From assembly GCF_006494715.1 (NCBI RefSeq), contig NZ_CP041151.1:2666001-2730000 (forward strand): a stretch of 64,000 nucleotides of DNA, given 5' to 3'. The notes under the pieces were generated by a model. That model was given only the letters and a program-made list of their open reading frames with translations. It ran no database searches and was not told the DNA's origin. Source of the stretch: Shewanella sp. SNU WT4. GTDB taxonomy: Bacteria; Pseudomonadota; Gammaproteobacteria; Enterobacterales; Shewanellaceae. A program made the translations under genes and the position numbers. Positions 1 to 11,682 of this stretch are shown here, piece by piece (positions within the stretch are counted from its first letter, which is position 1; every line of letters starts with the position of its first letter).

Positions 1-1873
<1,873 letters not shown>

Positions 1874-2035
1874 TCATTGCCAACCAACCGCCCGACGTTA
1901 CTTCACAAAAAACATTAAATATCAACTAAAGTCACAATTACAGCCCACATCATAGAGCATTCAAGACAAGATTCAAATTCCACTCATCATCAATCACAAG
2001 TAAACTATTAACAAACCGAATGACGATAAATCGCA

Positions 2036-2752
2036 GTGACAGTCTCAAACTCTTGGAAAAAACGCATCAATAAGCCCGCAACTCAGTCGACTAAACGATC
2101 CCTGACGACAACCAACGTGGGTAAAGCGCGCGCTACTGCTAAAAAACCGCGGCGGCCACGAGCGGCCAATCCCATCATAGTGTTATTCAATAAACCCTTT
2201 GATGTACTTTGCCAATTTACCGATGAAAACGGCCGAAAAACATTAAAAGATTATATTGATATTGCTGATGTCTATGCGGCCGGGCGACTCGATAGAGACA
2301 GTGAAGGCTTGTTATTACTCACCAATGATGGACTACTACAGGCAAAACTCACCCAACCCAATAAAAAAACATGGAAAACTTATTGGGTACAGGTTGAAGG
2401 TGAACCTACTGATGATGCGATTAACGCTTTGTGTCAGGGCGTTGAACTTAAAGATGGCATGACCTTACCAGCCAAAGTTAAGCTGATAGCAGAACCCAAT
2501 ATCTGGCCAAGAACACCTGCGGTGAGAGAGCGCAAAGCCATCCCCACTCGATGGCTGGAAATTAAAATTTGTGAAGGTCGCAACCGCCAAGTGCGCCGTA
2601 TGACGGCACACGTAGGGTTCCCGACATTAAGGCTGATTCGAGCTGCCATTGGTGAATATCATTTACAGGATTTAGCTAACGGCGAATTTCGCGTCTTAAC
2701 TCATAACGACACTGATGCGGGCATTAACATTAATGCCAACGTTAAAGGTTAA
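2036..2752 (+). CDS. rluE: 23S rRNA pseudouridine(2457) synthase RluE
   Basis: Isomerises a uridine of 23S rRNA to pseudouridine; RsuA family. The family motif [10 protein letters not shown] is present with the expected catalytic Asp at residue 86, followed by the C-terminal [21 protein letters not shown] block. A stretch of about 45 Lys/Arg/Thr-rich residues precedes the catalytic domain; a shorter basic leader is normal in RluE. The start used is GTG at 2036 with no clear ribosome binding site; the nearby ATG at 2020 is in another frame and soon stops, so the start is uncertain. It is followed after 3 bp by nudJ, as in Escherichia coli. Confidence 0.9.
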   Translation: MTVSNSWKKRINKPATQSTKRSLTTTNVGKARATAKKPRRPRAANPIIVLFNKPFDVLCQFTDENGRKTLKDYIDIADVYAAGRLDRDSEGLLLLTNDGLLQAKLTQPNKKTWKTYWVQVEGEPTDDAINALCQGVELKDGMTLPAKVKLIAEPNIWPRTPAVRERKAIPTRWLEIKICEGRNRQVRRMTAHVGFPTLRLIRAAIGEYHLQDLANGEFRVLTHNDTDAGININANVKG

Positions 2753-2755
2753 CTC

Positions 2756-3211
2756 ATGACAGAACGCTATCGCCCCAATGTGACTGTTGCCTGCGTCATT
2801 TATTGCCAGCAGCACTATTTAGTCGTAGAAGAAATAATTGATGGCGAGCAGCGATTTAATCAACCCGCAGGCCACCTTGAAGCTCATGAGAGTCTCGAGC
2901 AGGCCTGTTGCCGCGAAGTGTTTGAAGAAACGGGGCTTAAGATTAGTCCAAGTCATTTAGTCGGTATTTATCAGTTCAGTGCCAGTCCTGAACTTGCTTT
3001 TTTGCGCTTTACTTTTGCGCTTGAACTCACTGAGATGACAGTGCCTGCGCCGCAAGACTCACAAATTCGCGCCGCCCATTGGCTTGATTATGCCAGCATA
3101 GTGGCACTTAAGGATAAGCTGCGTAGTCCCTTAGTACTCAAATCCATCGATGATTTTCGCCAAGGGCAACACATCGACTTATCGCTCCTTAACTGTGATG
3201 ACTTAGTCTAA
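2756..3211 (+). CDS. nudJ: Nudix phosphatase NudJ
   Basis: Nudix pyrophosphohydrolase. The E. coli orthologue hydrolyses thiamine-pathway and nucleoside phosphates, including HMP-PP. The complete Nudix box spans residues 39-61: Gly39, Glu45, then Arg53-Glu54, Glu57-Glu58 and Gly60, with the metal-binding REVFEE core intact. The length of 151 residues is typical. It starts 3 bp after the rluE stop, so the two are probably co-transcribed. The order rluE-nudJ-mnmA-hflD-purB matches the enterobacterial cluster and supports the name. Confidence 0.88.
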   Translation: MTERYRPNVTVACVIYCQQHYLVVEEIIDGEQRFNQPAGHLEAHESLEQACCREVFEETGLKISPSHLVGIYQFSASPELAFLRFTFALELTEMTVPAPQDSQIRAAHWLDYASIVALKDKLRSPLVLKSIDDFRQGQHIDLSLLNCDDLV

Positions 3212-3467
3212 TCCTTATGTCCACATCATGTTTAACAGCCAACACTTAGCGCCAAAGATATTGCCCGAACACTGAGCTCGGATATCAGAACAGCGCGCAA
3301 TAGCCGTTGCCAGCAAAGCATGCTAGAATACGCCACCGTTTTTATTGGCTTTAACCACTCATTTGCGCCAGTCAATAAGGCTTAAGTTTCACCGTAAACG
3401 TAAGCACTAGCGCTAAGATTAATGCCACTAAACTTTGTTTATTGATTTATTTTTCAGGTTTGATTTC

Positions 3468-4580
3468 ATGACAGAAAGCACTTCAACAAAACCCCTTAAA
3501 GTCATTGTCGGTATGTCCGGCGGTGTTGACTCATCGGTATCTGCCTATCTTCTGCAGCAACAGGGTTATGATGTCGAAGGCCTGTTTATGAAGAACTGGG
3601 AAGAAGACGACACCGATGACTATTGCGCCGCCACTGACGATCTTAAAGATGCGCAGGCCGTGTGTGACAAACTTGGTATTAAGCTTCATACCGTCAACTT
3701 TGCCGCTGAATATTGGGACAATGTTTTTGAATATTTTCTTCAAGAATATAAGGCAGGTCGTACGCCTAATCCCGATATCATGTGCAATAAAGAAATCAAA
3801 TTTAAGGCATTCTTAGAGTTTGCTGATGATATTCTTGATGCCGATTATATTGCCATGGGTCACTATGTACGCCGCCATGATAGCCAAGGTCATACCCAGA
3901 TGTTGCGTGGTGTTGATGGCAATAAAGATCAAAGCTATTTCCTATATACCTTAAACGAGCAGCAAGTCGCTCGCAGCTTATTCCCTGTGGGGGAATTGGA
4001 AAAGCCTGAAGTACGCCGTATCGCTGAAGAACAAGGCCTAATTACTGCCAATAAGAAAGACAGTACGGGAATTTGTTTTATCGGTGAACGTAAGTTTAAA
4101 GATTTTTTAGCGACTTACCTTCCAGCCCAACCAGGCAATATCGAAACCCCAGAAGGCGAAGTCATTGGTCGCCATGAAGGCTTGATGTACCACACCTTAG
4201 GCCAGCGTAAAGGCTTAGGCATTGGCGGCATGAAAAACAGCAATGATGACCCTTGGTATGTGGTCGATAAAGATGTTGAGCGCAATGTGTTAATCATAGG
4301 CCAAGGCCATGAACATCCGCGTCTGATGTCTGTTGGTATGGAAGTCAACCAACTGCATTGGGTCGATAGCAAAGGTCCTAGCGATGGTGCCCGTATCAGC
4401 GTTAAGACCCGTTATCGCCAGCAAGATGTAGCTTGCCAAGTACAGATATTGGATGAAGGCCGCATTATCGTTCGTTTCGACCTCCCAGTGAGTGCCGTTA
4501 CCCCAGGACAATCTGCTGTGTTTTATGATGGCGAAGTTTGTCTTGGTGGCGGCATTATTGACGCGTTAATTAAAGAATAA
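3468..4580 (+). CDS. mnmA: tRNA 2-thiouridylase MnmA
   Basis: Inserts sulfur at C2 of wobble uridine 34 in tRNA-Lys, tRNA-Glu and tRNA-Gln, taking sulfur from the IscS/Tus relay. The PP-loop SGGVDSS is at residues 17-23. The two catalytic cysteines lie in [12 protein letters not shown] and [13 protein letters not shown] chose the ATG at 3468 ([10 protein letters not shown], 370 residues); the frame can be extended to a TTG at 3435, but that adds an unconserved hydrophobic stretch. Its substrate tRNA-Lys(UUU) is encoded by the large array at 37.6-39.1 kb in this window. Confidence 0.95.
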   Translation: MTESTSTKPLKVIVGMSGGVDSSVSAYLLQQQGYDVEGLFMKNWEEDDTDDYCAATDDLKDAQAVCDKLGIKLHTVNFAAEYWDNVFEYFLQEYKAGRTPNPDIMCNKEIKFKAFLEFADDILDADYIAMGHYVRRHDSQGHTQMLRGVDGNKDQSYFLYTLNEQQVARSLFPVGELEKPEVRRIAEEQGLITANKKDSTGICFIGERKFKDFLATYLPAQPGNIETPEGEVIGRHEGLMYHTLGQRKGLGIGGMKNSNDDPWYVVDKDVERNVLIIGQGHEHPRLMSVGMEVNQLHWVDSKGPSDGARISVKTRYRQQDVACQVQILDEGRIIVRFDLPVSAVTPGQSAVFYDGEVCLGGGIIDALIKE

Positions 4581-4586
4581 ATCACA

Positions 4587-5204
4587 GTGAGTGACGCCAT
4601 CATGGAACGTATTCAGGCCTTTGCGGGCCTGCTTCAAGCGGTCGCAGAAGTTCAACACTTATCTCGCCACGGTGAATCCGATAAAGAGATGTTGGCCGCC
4701 AGCCTCAACAGCATTTTGGTCACCAACCCAGAGTCGGTGGCCGATGTCTATCCCGATAAATTTTCACAGCGCCGTGGCATGCAGCTCATTCAGAGCCAAT
4801 TAGGTGAGCAAGGCAATAAAGATGTCGAGCTTACACGCTATTTAATCGGCATTTTGGCATTAGAGCGAAAATTAAGCCGCAATCCAAAAGCCTTAGGCAT
4901 GTTGGCCGAGCGGATTAATCAAGTCGGAAGACAACTTCACCATTTTGCTATTACTGATGAGCAGGTTATTGCCAATTTAGCCTCGATTTACAGTGATATC
5001 ATCAGCGAATTAGGGCCTAAAATACAAATAACAGGTAACCCTAACTGTCTGCAGCGTCCCTTGGTGCAACAGAAAATTCGTGCCCTACTCTTGTCAGCTA
5101 TGCGTAGCGCTGTGTTATGGCGACAACTCGGTGGCAAACGTCGCCATCTAGTCTTTGCCCGCAAAGCGATGGTTAATGCGGCAACCCAATCTCTTTCCCT
5201 TTAA
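4587..5204 (+). CDS. hflD: High-frequency lysogenization protein HflD homologue
   Basis: HflD family: a peripheral membrane protein known in E. coli for its effect on lambda CII and lysogeny; its general cellular role is unclear. The product has 205 residues, close to the E. coli length, is mostly helical and has no membrane segment. The start is GTG at 4587, 6 bp after the mnmA stop, with only a weak purine stretch upstream, so coupling to mnmA is likely. The assignment rests on the sequence ([17 protein letters not shown] near the N-terminus) and the mnmA-hflD-purB order. Confidence 0.88.
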   Translation: MSDAIMERIQAFAGLLQAVAEVQHLSRHGESDKEMLAASLNSILVTNPESVADVYPDKFSQRRGMQLIQSQLGEQGNKDVELTRYLIGILALERKLSRNPKALGMLAERINQVGRQLHHFAITDEQVIANLASIYSDIISELGPKIQITGNPNCLQRPLVQQKIRALLLSAMRSAVLWRQLGGKRRHLVFARKAMVNAATQSLSL

Positions 5205-6602
<1,398 letters not shown>

Positions 6603-6623
6603 TAGAGTGTCCTAACCCATTGG

Positions 6624-6651
6624 CGGCAACCTTAGGGTTGCCGTTTATGTT
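6624..6651 (+). terminator. Terminator-like hairpin after purB
   Basis: A perfect 8-bp stem (CGGCAACC at 6624-6631 with GGTTGCCG at 6636-6643) and TTAG loop is followed by a T-rich tract. It lies between the purB stop and the preferred roxA start, which argues against the upstream TTG start for roxA. Confidence 0.7.
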
Positions 6652-6694
6652 TTTCAGTGCCAGTTCTTGGCCTCTTGTATTGGTAAATCCATCT

Positions 6695-7825
6695 ATGTAT
6701 CAACTCCATCTCGATAAAGCTGACTTCCTGAGTCAATACTGGCAACAACAACCTACGGTCATTCGCCAAGGGTTTACTAATTTTGTTGATCCCATCGAGG
6801 CCGATGAACTGGCTGGTTTAGCGATGGAAGAAGAAATTAGCTCACGACTTGTGTTTACCGAAGGTGACAATTGGCGCATACAGCAAGGTCCTATCACTGA
6901 CTTTAGCCAGTTAGGCGAGCAAAATTGGCAGTTATTGGTGCAGGCTGTTAATCATTTTGCAGAGCAAACTCACCCGTTTTGCGACAGTTTCCGTTTCCTG
7001 CCTGATTGGCGCTTTGACGATCTGATGGTGTCATTTGCTATGCCAGGCGGCGGGGTTGGTCCACATATTGATAATTATGATGTATTCATCATTCAAGGCA
7101 GTGGCAGCCGTCGTTGGACCGTAGGTCCTTTAGGTCAATATCAACAACGCAACAATGATGCCAACAGCCCATTGATTGAAGATTTTGAGCCTATCATAGA
7201 TACAGTGTTGGCTCCTGGAGATATTTTATACATTCCACCAGGATTCCCGCATCGTGGTTTCACCCTCGAGCCATCCATGAGCTACTCCATGGGCTTTAGA
7301 GCGCCATCACAGCAAGAATTGTTAGGTGAACTCGCGGACTATATGCTTGATAACCATTTAGGCCAGCAGCGCTTTGTGTCAAAAAGTGAAACCTTACCAG
7401 CCGCTATCTTAAGCGAGCAGCAGCAACAGGGGATCATGCAACTAGTTGCTGATTTAGCAGCCGATCCGCGTCAATATCAATCAGTGCTGGGACGCTTACT
7501 TAGCCAAAGCCGTTTTGATCTTGATATTAACGAGATGGAGCCTGAACTCACTGAAGATGAACTCGATGATGCCATCGCAGATGGTGCAACGCTGCAGCGC
7601 ATTGGTGGCTTAAAGGTATTATTGCTTGAACATGATAATCAGTTGCGACTGTTTGCCAACGGCGATATTTTCCCATTGCCACAAGCGACTCCAGAGCAAT
7701 TGAGTCAATTGGCCGAAGCTCGCTGTTTAAGCGCTGAGCAACTGACCTTACTGTGTGAGCAAGATGCGATTAAAGCCTTATTATTATCTTGGATAAACGC
7801 TGGCTATTATTATTTGACTGAATAA
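6695..7825 (+). CDS. roxA: 50S ribosomal protein L16 arginine 3-hydroxylase RoxA (cupin)
   Basis: Fe(II)/2-oxoglutarate-dependent JmjC-type oxygenase that hydroxylates an arginine of ribosomal protein L16 (E. coli YcfD). The iron-binding HxD motif is His124-Asp126 in GPHIDNYDVF, and the distal His is in PPGFPHRGF. The 376-residue length from the ATG at 6695 (MYQLHLDK) agrees with YcfD. The open frame extends upstream to a TTG at 6620, but this would run through the purB terminator hairpin and adds an unconserved segment, so I reject it. Monocistronic by position. Confidence 0.9.
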   Translation: MYQLHLDKADFLSQYWQQQPTVIRQGFTNFVDPIEADELAGLAMEEEISSRLVFTEGDNWRIQQGPITDFSQLGEQNWQLLVQAVNHFAEQTHPFCDSFRFLPDWRFDDLMVSFAMPGGGVGPHIDNYDVFIIQGSGSRRWTVGPLGQYQQRNNDANSPLIEDFEPIIDTVLAPGDILYIPPGFPHRGFTLEPSMSYSMGFRAPSQQELLGELADYMLDNHLGQQRFVSKSETLPAAILSEQQQQGIMQLVADLAADPRQYQSVLGRLLSQSRFDLDINEMEPELTEDELDDAIADGATLQRIGGLKVLLLEHDNQLRLFANGDIFPLPQATPEQLSQLAEARCLSAEQLTLLCEQDAIKALLLSWINAGYYYLTE

Positions 7826-7900
7826 TAACATGGTGGATGCTAAAGCTTGCTGTTAATGCAATGCAGACCCATTGAAATCAACATCACTGCCAACCTACAT

Positions 7901-7932
7901 AAAAAGACAGAAGCCTAAGCTTCTGTCTTTTT
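7901..7932. terminator. Bidirectional intrinsic terminator
   Basis: A 14-bp perfect stem, AAAAAGACAGAAGC at 7901-7914 paired with GCTTCTGTCTTTTT at 7919-7932, has a CTAA loop and T-runs on both strands. It separates the convergent genes roxA and the gene at 7952. Confidence 0.92.
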
Positions 7933-7951
7933 TGTTATATAAAGCAATAGA

Positions 7952-8401
7952 CTAAGCCCATAATGCCTCATCGTTTTGCATCAGATATAAGCTCTGGGCT
8001 CTTGAAATCAATAAGTTGGCAAATTTAGCTTGGGTTTTATCGCGCACAGCGCCCGAGCGAATGAGATTCTCAGCCTTTAATTGCCAATTGAGTGAAAAAT
8101 GACGTAGCACTTCGCGGGGATTGGCCGCTGCGCCAACTTCAACCACATCCGTAGGTAAGTCACCAGAAATAACCCAGTAGGTTTTTTTAGCCGGTTTAGC
8201 GGTTTCCATTTTCCATACAGCAACATAAGGCGCAAGGTAGCGACTCTGATCGACCAGTACCTTACCCGGAATAATGCCTTTTTCGGCTAAAAATCGATTG
8301 GCCTTTTGAAATTGTTCACGGACCCAAATTTCACGCTGTTGCTCTAACGCTTGTTGTTGCTCAGGCGTTAATGTTTCCGGAACCGCAGATTTATCAGTCA
8401 T
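7952..8401 (-). CDS. Small cytoplasmic protein, DUF4826-like
   Basis: Function unknown. 149 residues from the ATG at 8401 (MTDKSAVPETL), which has an AAGGA ribosome binding site 8 bp upstream; the longer frame to 8491 lacks such a site. No signal peptide or membrane segment. The Gln/Glu-rich N-terminal helix (about residues 12-36) is followed by a compact alpha/beta region with KTYWVISGDLPTD, and then a helical tail. It resembles a family found in Shewanella and relatives that I recall as DUF4826; this family name is from memory and is the uncertain part. It is bounded by its own terminator at 7901. Confidence 0.65.
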   Translation of the reverse strand: MTDKSAVPETLTPEQQQALEQQREIWVREQFQKANRFLAEKGIIPGKVLVDQSRYLAPYVAVWKMETAKPAKKTYWVISGDLPTDVVEVGAAANPREVLRHFSLNWQLKAENLIRSGAVRDKTQAKFANLLISRAQSLYLMQNDEALWA

Positions 8402-8677
8402 CACACATTCCTTACTGCTTTTTATTTTGATAACAACATACTGCCTCAAGCCAGCGCTTGCCGCAACAAAACAGACACAAGCAAACCTCATTTAATCGGG
8501 TAAATAATCAAGTCATTGATGAAGTTGTTAATGCTGTATAAATATGGCAAGTAAAGTTGCCGAAAAAAGCGCCAAACACTTATCTCTGGGCTTGGTGCGA
8601 CATTAGCAAAATGTTATCGTTAAGCAAATTCACAACAATCGTCTATCTGTAGGCATTCCACCACAGGGGTATTATCA

Positions 8678-9709
8678 GTGGCTGTTTTTAATCATGTTTC
8701 TTATGATGATCATAAAGAAGTCGTTTTCTGTCACGACCAAGCCAGTGGCTTAAAAGCCATTATTGCCGTTCATAACACTAATCTTGGTCCAGCCTTTGGT
8801 GGCTGTAGAATGTGGAACTATCAAAACGATGATGACGCCCTTAATGACGTCTTGCGTCTTTCCCGTGGCATGACCTATAAAAATGCCTTGGCCGGATTGG
8901 CTATGGGTGGCGGTAAATCTGTGATTATAGCTAACCCTAAGATCACCGACCGTGAAGCCCTATTTAAGGCTTTTGGGCGTTTTGTTCATAGCTTAGGTGG
9001 CCAATATTATTCGGCTGAAGATGTTGGTGTTAGCCCGAAAGATATTATGATTGCCCGTCAAGAAACACCCTATGTAGCTGGGTTAGAAGGTAAAAGCGGT
9101 GACCCTTCCCCCTTTACTGCACTTGGCACTTATTTAGGTATTAAGGCGGCCAACAAGCATAGAAATGGTTCCGATAGCTTGGCTGGACTTAAGATTTCAG
9201 TCCAAGGCATAGGTCATGTGGGATACCATCTGTGTCGCTATCTGCATAACGAAGGCGCCAAACTGATTGTGACAGATATCAATCAAGCCGCGCTAGCGCA
9301 AGTAGCAGCAGAATTTGACGCTAAAGTTGTCGCTCCGCAAGATATCTATCATCAAGAAGTGGATGTGTATTCACCTTGCGCGCTCGGTGCCACTCTAAAT
9401 GATACGACCCTGCCATTGTTGAAAGCCGGTATTGTGGCAGGTTGTGCCAATAATCAATTGGCTGAATTACGCCATGGTGAACAGTTAAAAGCTATGGGTA
9501 TTCTTTATGCTCCAGATTATGTAATTAATGCTGGCGGGATTATTAATGTCTCCTTTGAAAATAACTATGATGCCGCGCTATCAACGGAAAAAGTGAAGCA
9601 GATTTATCAAACCCTAGAAACTATTTTCGTTCAAGCAGACGCACAAAACCGTACCACTAATTCTGTAGCCGATGAAATGGCACGTAAAATCATTAACGCC
9701 GCCGCTTAA
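8678..9709 (+). CDS. ldh: Leucine dehydrogenase (Glu/Leu/Phe/Val dehydrogenase family)
   Basis: NAD-dependent oxidative deamination of leucine and other branched-chain amino acids to 2-oxo acids, first step of their catabolism. GGCRMW and AMGGGKSVI, with the catalytic Lys at residue 80, match leucine dehydrogenases; the C-terminal Rossmann domain has VQGIGHVGYHL. The 343-residue length suits this subclass rather than glutamate dehydrogenase (about 450). The GTG start at 8678 follows a CAGGGG ribosome binding site. The region just downstream is interrupted by an IS110-family element, so any native terminator may have been altered. Confidence 0.9.
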   Translation: MAVFNHVSYDDHKEVVFCHDQASGLKAIIAVHNTNLGPAFGGCRMWNYQNDDDALNDVLRLSRGMTYKNALAGLAMGGGKSVIIANPKITDREALFKAFGRFVHSLGGQYYSAEDVGVSPKDIMIARQETPYVAGLEGKSGDPSPFTALGTYLGIKAANKHRNGSDSLAGLKISVQGIGHVGYHLCRYLHNEGAKLIVTDINQAALAQVAAEFDAKVVAPQDIYHQEVDVYSPCALGATLNDTTLPLLKAGIVAGCANNQLAELRHGEQLKAMGILYAPDYVINAGGIINVSFENNYDAALSTEKVKQIYQTLETIFVQADAQNRTTNSVADEMARKIINAAA

Positions 9710-9785
9710 GTGTGAACGCGTGTGATTAATAGTCTTTAACTTTCTAGTCCTTTAAGTTAAAAACACTATCTAGCGCTTCGATAAT

Positions 9786-9806
9786 GGCCATAGTAAACCT
9801 ATGGCC
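9786..9806 (+). repeat. Hairpin at the left junction of the IS110-family element
   Basis: GGCCATAG at 9786-9793 pairs perfectly with CTATGGCC at 9799-9806 around a 5-base loop. One arm is the motif that is repeated at the right junction (11144-11152). Confidence 0.7.
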
Positions 9807-9814
9807 TTAATTAG

Positions 9815-9872
9815 ATGGTCCGCCTCACCCCTAAGCTAAGCTTAGGGTTAGGCAAACAAAGAGGCGAACCAT
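9815..9872 (+). promoter_or_regulatory. Left-end stem of the IS, covering the transposase ribosome binding site
   Basis: The left inverted repeat at 9815-9826 can also pair with GAGGCGAACCAT at 9861-9872 (11 of 12 bases), which ends 1 base before the start codon and holds the only Shine-Dalgarno-like GAGG. A second stem, CCCTAAGC/GCTTAGGG at 9829-9847, sits inside. Read-through transcripts could therefore hide the transposase start. This role is inferred. Confidence 0.5.
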
Positions 9873-9873
9873 C

Positions 9874-10890
9874 ATGTCTACTATTAAAGTAATTGGGATC
9901 GATTTAGGCAAATCTTCTTTTCATCTTGTTGCTCATGACTATAGCGGTCGAGAGCAATTTCGAAAGCATTTATCTCGCGCAAAACTTATTGAGTTTTTAG
10001 CTCAAACACCCGCAACAATCATAGCCATGGAGTCATGTGGTGGCTCACATTGGCTCGCTCGAAAGTGCCAGTCTTTTGGGCACGAAGTTAAACTCATTCC
10101 TCCGCAGTACGTTAAACCTTACGTTAAAACTAATAAAAATGATTACATCGATGCTGATGCAATAGCGGAAGCATCAACACGCCCATCGATGCGCTTTGTT
10201 GGTGTTAAAACTGAAACTGCTCAGGTTATCTCAGTGATCCAACGTATTCGTTCTAGTTACGTAAAAGAGCGTACCGCGTGCATGTCCCGTATTGGAGCTA
10301 TCTTGCTTGAATTTGGTATGAGCTTCCCTAAAGGGCATAGCAAGATGAAGAGCCTATTTCAATGGCTTGCTTATAGTAAAGAATCTATTCCTCAGATGTT
10401 AATGCAGGAGTTGATTGAGCATCACCAATACTATTTACAGCTTAATGAGCGTATTGCAGGTCAAGATAACAAGCTGAAACAGCTTGTCGAGCAAAATGAA
10501 GATGCTCAACTGCTTAAATCTATCCCAGGTGTGGGAAATTTAACAGCGAGTCAGTGTTTAGCGGATATCTCCGATGTGGGTCACTTTAAAAATGGACGAC
10601 AGTTAGCCGCCTGGATAGGGCTTGTCCCACATCAATACTCAACTGGCGGCAAAACCACGCTTTTGGGGATAAGTAAGCGCGGCAACAAAGCGTTGAGGAC
10701 GTTATTCATCCATGGTGCACGGTCGATTTTATCAAGGCCAGAGGTTGCAGTCGCTGTTTTTGGTGAATGGATTTTGGAGTTAAGAGCCAGAAAGCCATTT
10801 AACGTAGCGGTTGTCGCTTTGGCGAATAAGTTAGTGCGGATAGCGTGGTCAGTGTTATCGACCAAGCAAGCATTTGAAGTAAGAGTTTAA
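9874..10890 (+). CDS. IS110-family transposase (recombinase)
   Basis: Catalyses RNA-guided excision and insertion of the element. The N-terminal RuvC-like DEDD domain begins with VIGIDLGKSSFHL (first acidic residue Asp10), and the NKNDYIDADAIAEAS block supplies further acidic residues. The C-terminal Transposase_20 region has the helix-hairpin-helix-like SIPGVGNLTASQCLADI and the serine-containing GLVPHQYSTGGKTTLLGISKRGN. The 338-residue length is complete and typical, with no frameshift, so the protein could be active. Confidence 0.93.
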   Translation: MSTIKVIGIDLGKSSFHLVAHDYSGREQFRKHLSRAKLIEFLAQTPATIIAMESCGGSHWLARKCQSFGHEVKLIPPQYVKPYVKTNKNDYIDADAIAEASTRPSMRFVGVKTETAQVISVIQRIRSSYVKERTACMSRIGAILLEFGMSFPKGHSKMKSLFQWLAYSKESIPQMLMQELIEHHQYYLQLNERIAGQDNKLKQLVEQNEDAQLLKSIPGVGNLTASQCLADISDVGHFKNGRQLAAWIGLVPHQYSTGGKTTLLGISKRGNKALRTLFIHGARSILSRPEVAVAVFGEWILELRARKPFNVAVVALANKLVRIAWSVLSTKQAFEVRV

Positions 10891-11143
10891 GCCGAGTTTG
10901 CAGATGATAAAAAAGATGGCAGAACGGTCAGACCACTAGATTGAAGACCTGACATAAAAAACAGCAACGCAGTATGCTTTGGGCTTTTTGAGGACAATCT
11001 AGCGCGGAACTCATCGTGGAGCGGGTGGTAGCACCTAATGAAGACTCCGAATACATTAGCGCAAACCAACCTCGTTATCGAAAATATCATTTGCAATAAC
11101 GAGGCGGACCATACATTTTTATGTCTTGCTTGCCACAACACAC
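10891..11143 (+). ncRNA. Probable bridge (guide) RNA region in the IS right end
   Basis: The stretch of about 250 bp after the transposase has no ORF of its own but is rich in short inverted repeats, including CCTCGTTAT at 11070-11078 pairing with ATAACGAGG at 11096-11104, which overlaps the right inverted repeat. IS110-family elements encode a structured RNA in their longer non-coding end that pairs with target and donor DNA; in the IS1111 group this is the 3' side. Exact RNA ends were not determined. Confidence 0.5.
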
Positions 11144-11264
11144 GGCCATAGTGGTTCTATCAACATTGCCCTAGTGCCGCTTCAGAATAAATATTTCACA
11201 ATCATGGCGACCGACTCAAGTCTTTGCTTGAATTAAATCAATACCTAAAAGCTAAGGATTGCGT

Positions 11265-11615
11265 ATGGTTTACTTTGATTATTTTATCAATCAACAAGCA
11301 CTGAAAATTGAGGCTAGCAATTGGTGTGGACTTGAAAGAGTACTGCTTAATGGCAAAGTAGTCTCATCAAAATTTAATTTCACGAACCAAAGCCAACACA
11401 ATTTTGAACTCTTAAACGGCCAACAATGCTCATTGACCTTACACCTTGACCCCGTTAGCCAGCAATTGCGTTGCCGGATTTATAAAAACCAACATTTATT
11501 AACTAGCTTAGTCCCAAGTGCTGAACATCTTAAAATGAGTCAAAAGCAAACCAAACAAGTCATGGTCATCAGCTCCTTACTCGTACTGTTGACCATGATG
11601 TTACTCATGCCATGA
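11265..11615 (+). CDS. Small tail-anchored protein of unknown function
   Basis: Not recognised. 116 residues from the ATG at 11265, which has an AAGGA ribosome binding site at the right distance; the TTG six bases upstream is less likely. The first 95 residues read as a soluble beta-rich domain (alternating polar/hydrophobic strands, LLNGKVVSSKFNFTNQ). The last 18 (VMVISSLLVLLTMMLLMP) form one hydrophobic helix that ends at the C-terminus, with Lys-rich sequence just before it. This predicts a tail-anchored inner membrane protein with the domain in the cytoplasm. The IS110-family element lies directly upstream and may have changed its promoter. Confidence 0.7.
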   Translation: MVYFDYFINQQALKIEASNWCGLERVLLNGKVVSSKFNFTNQSQHNFELLNGQQCSLTLHLDPVSQQLRCRIYKNQHLLTSLVPSAEHLKMSQKQTKQVMVISSLLVLLTMMLLMP

Positions 11616-11650
11616 TATTAAATTTGCTATGCCACTTGCCATCTTGTGGA

Positions 11651-11682
11651 AGTGGTTTAGTGGTTTAGTGGTTTAGTGGTTT
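11651..11682. repeat. 8-bp tandem repeat, 4 copies
   Basis: AGTGGTTT repeated four times without variation. The last copy overlaps the stop codon of the gene on the reverse strand (11681-11683). Confidence 0.95.

Larger units (their letters stand above)
9786..11152 (+). mobile_element. IS110-family insertion sequence, IS1111-like group
   Basis: About 1.36 kb. It carries one transposase and 12-bp subterminal inverted repeats: ATGGTCCGCCTC at 9815-9826 and its exact reverse complement GAGGCGGACCAT at 11101-11112. The sequence GGCCATAGT occurs at both edges (9786-9794 and 11144-11152), so the true junction lies somewhere in that repeat. The 3' non-coding part is long (about 250 bp) and the 5' part short, as in the IS1111 group, where the guide (bridge) RNA is expected in the right end. 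The element sits between ldh and a small unknown gene. Confidence 0.85.

Noticed and set aside
3435..3467. Longer N-terminus of MnmA from a TTG at 3435
   Set aside because: The added residues are hydrophobic and unconserved; the PP-loop lies at the usual distance from the ATG at 3468.
6620..6694. Longer N-terminus of RoxA from a TTG at 6620
   Set aside because: It runs through the purB terminator hairpin, while the ATG at 6695 gives the family's normal length and the HxD motif at the expected residues.
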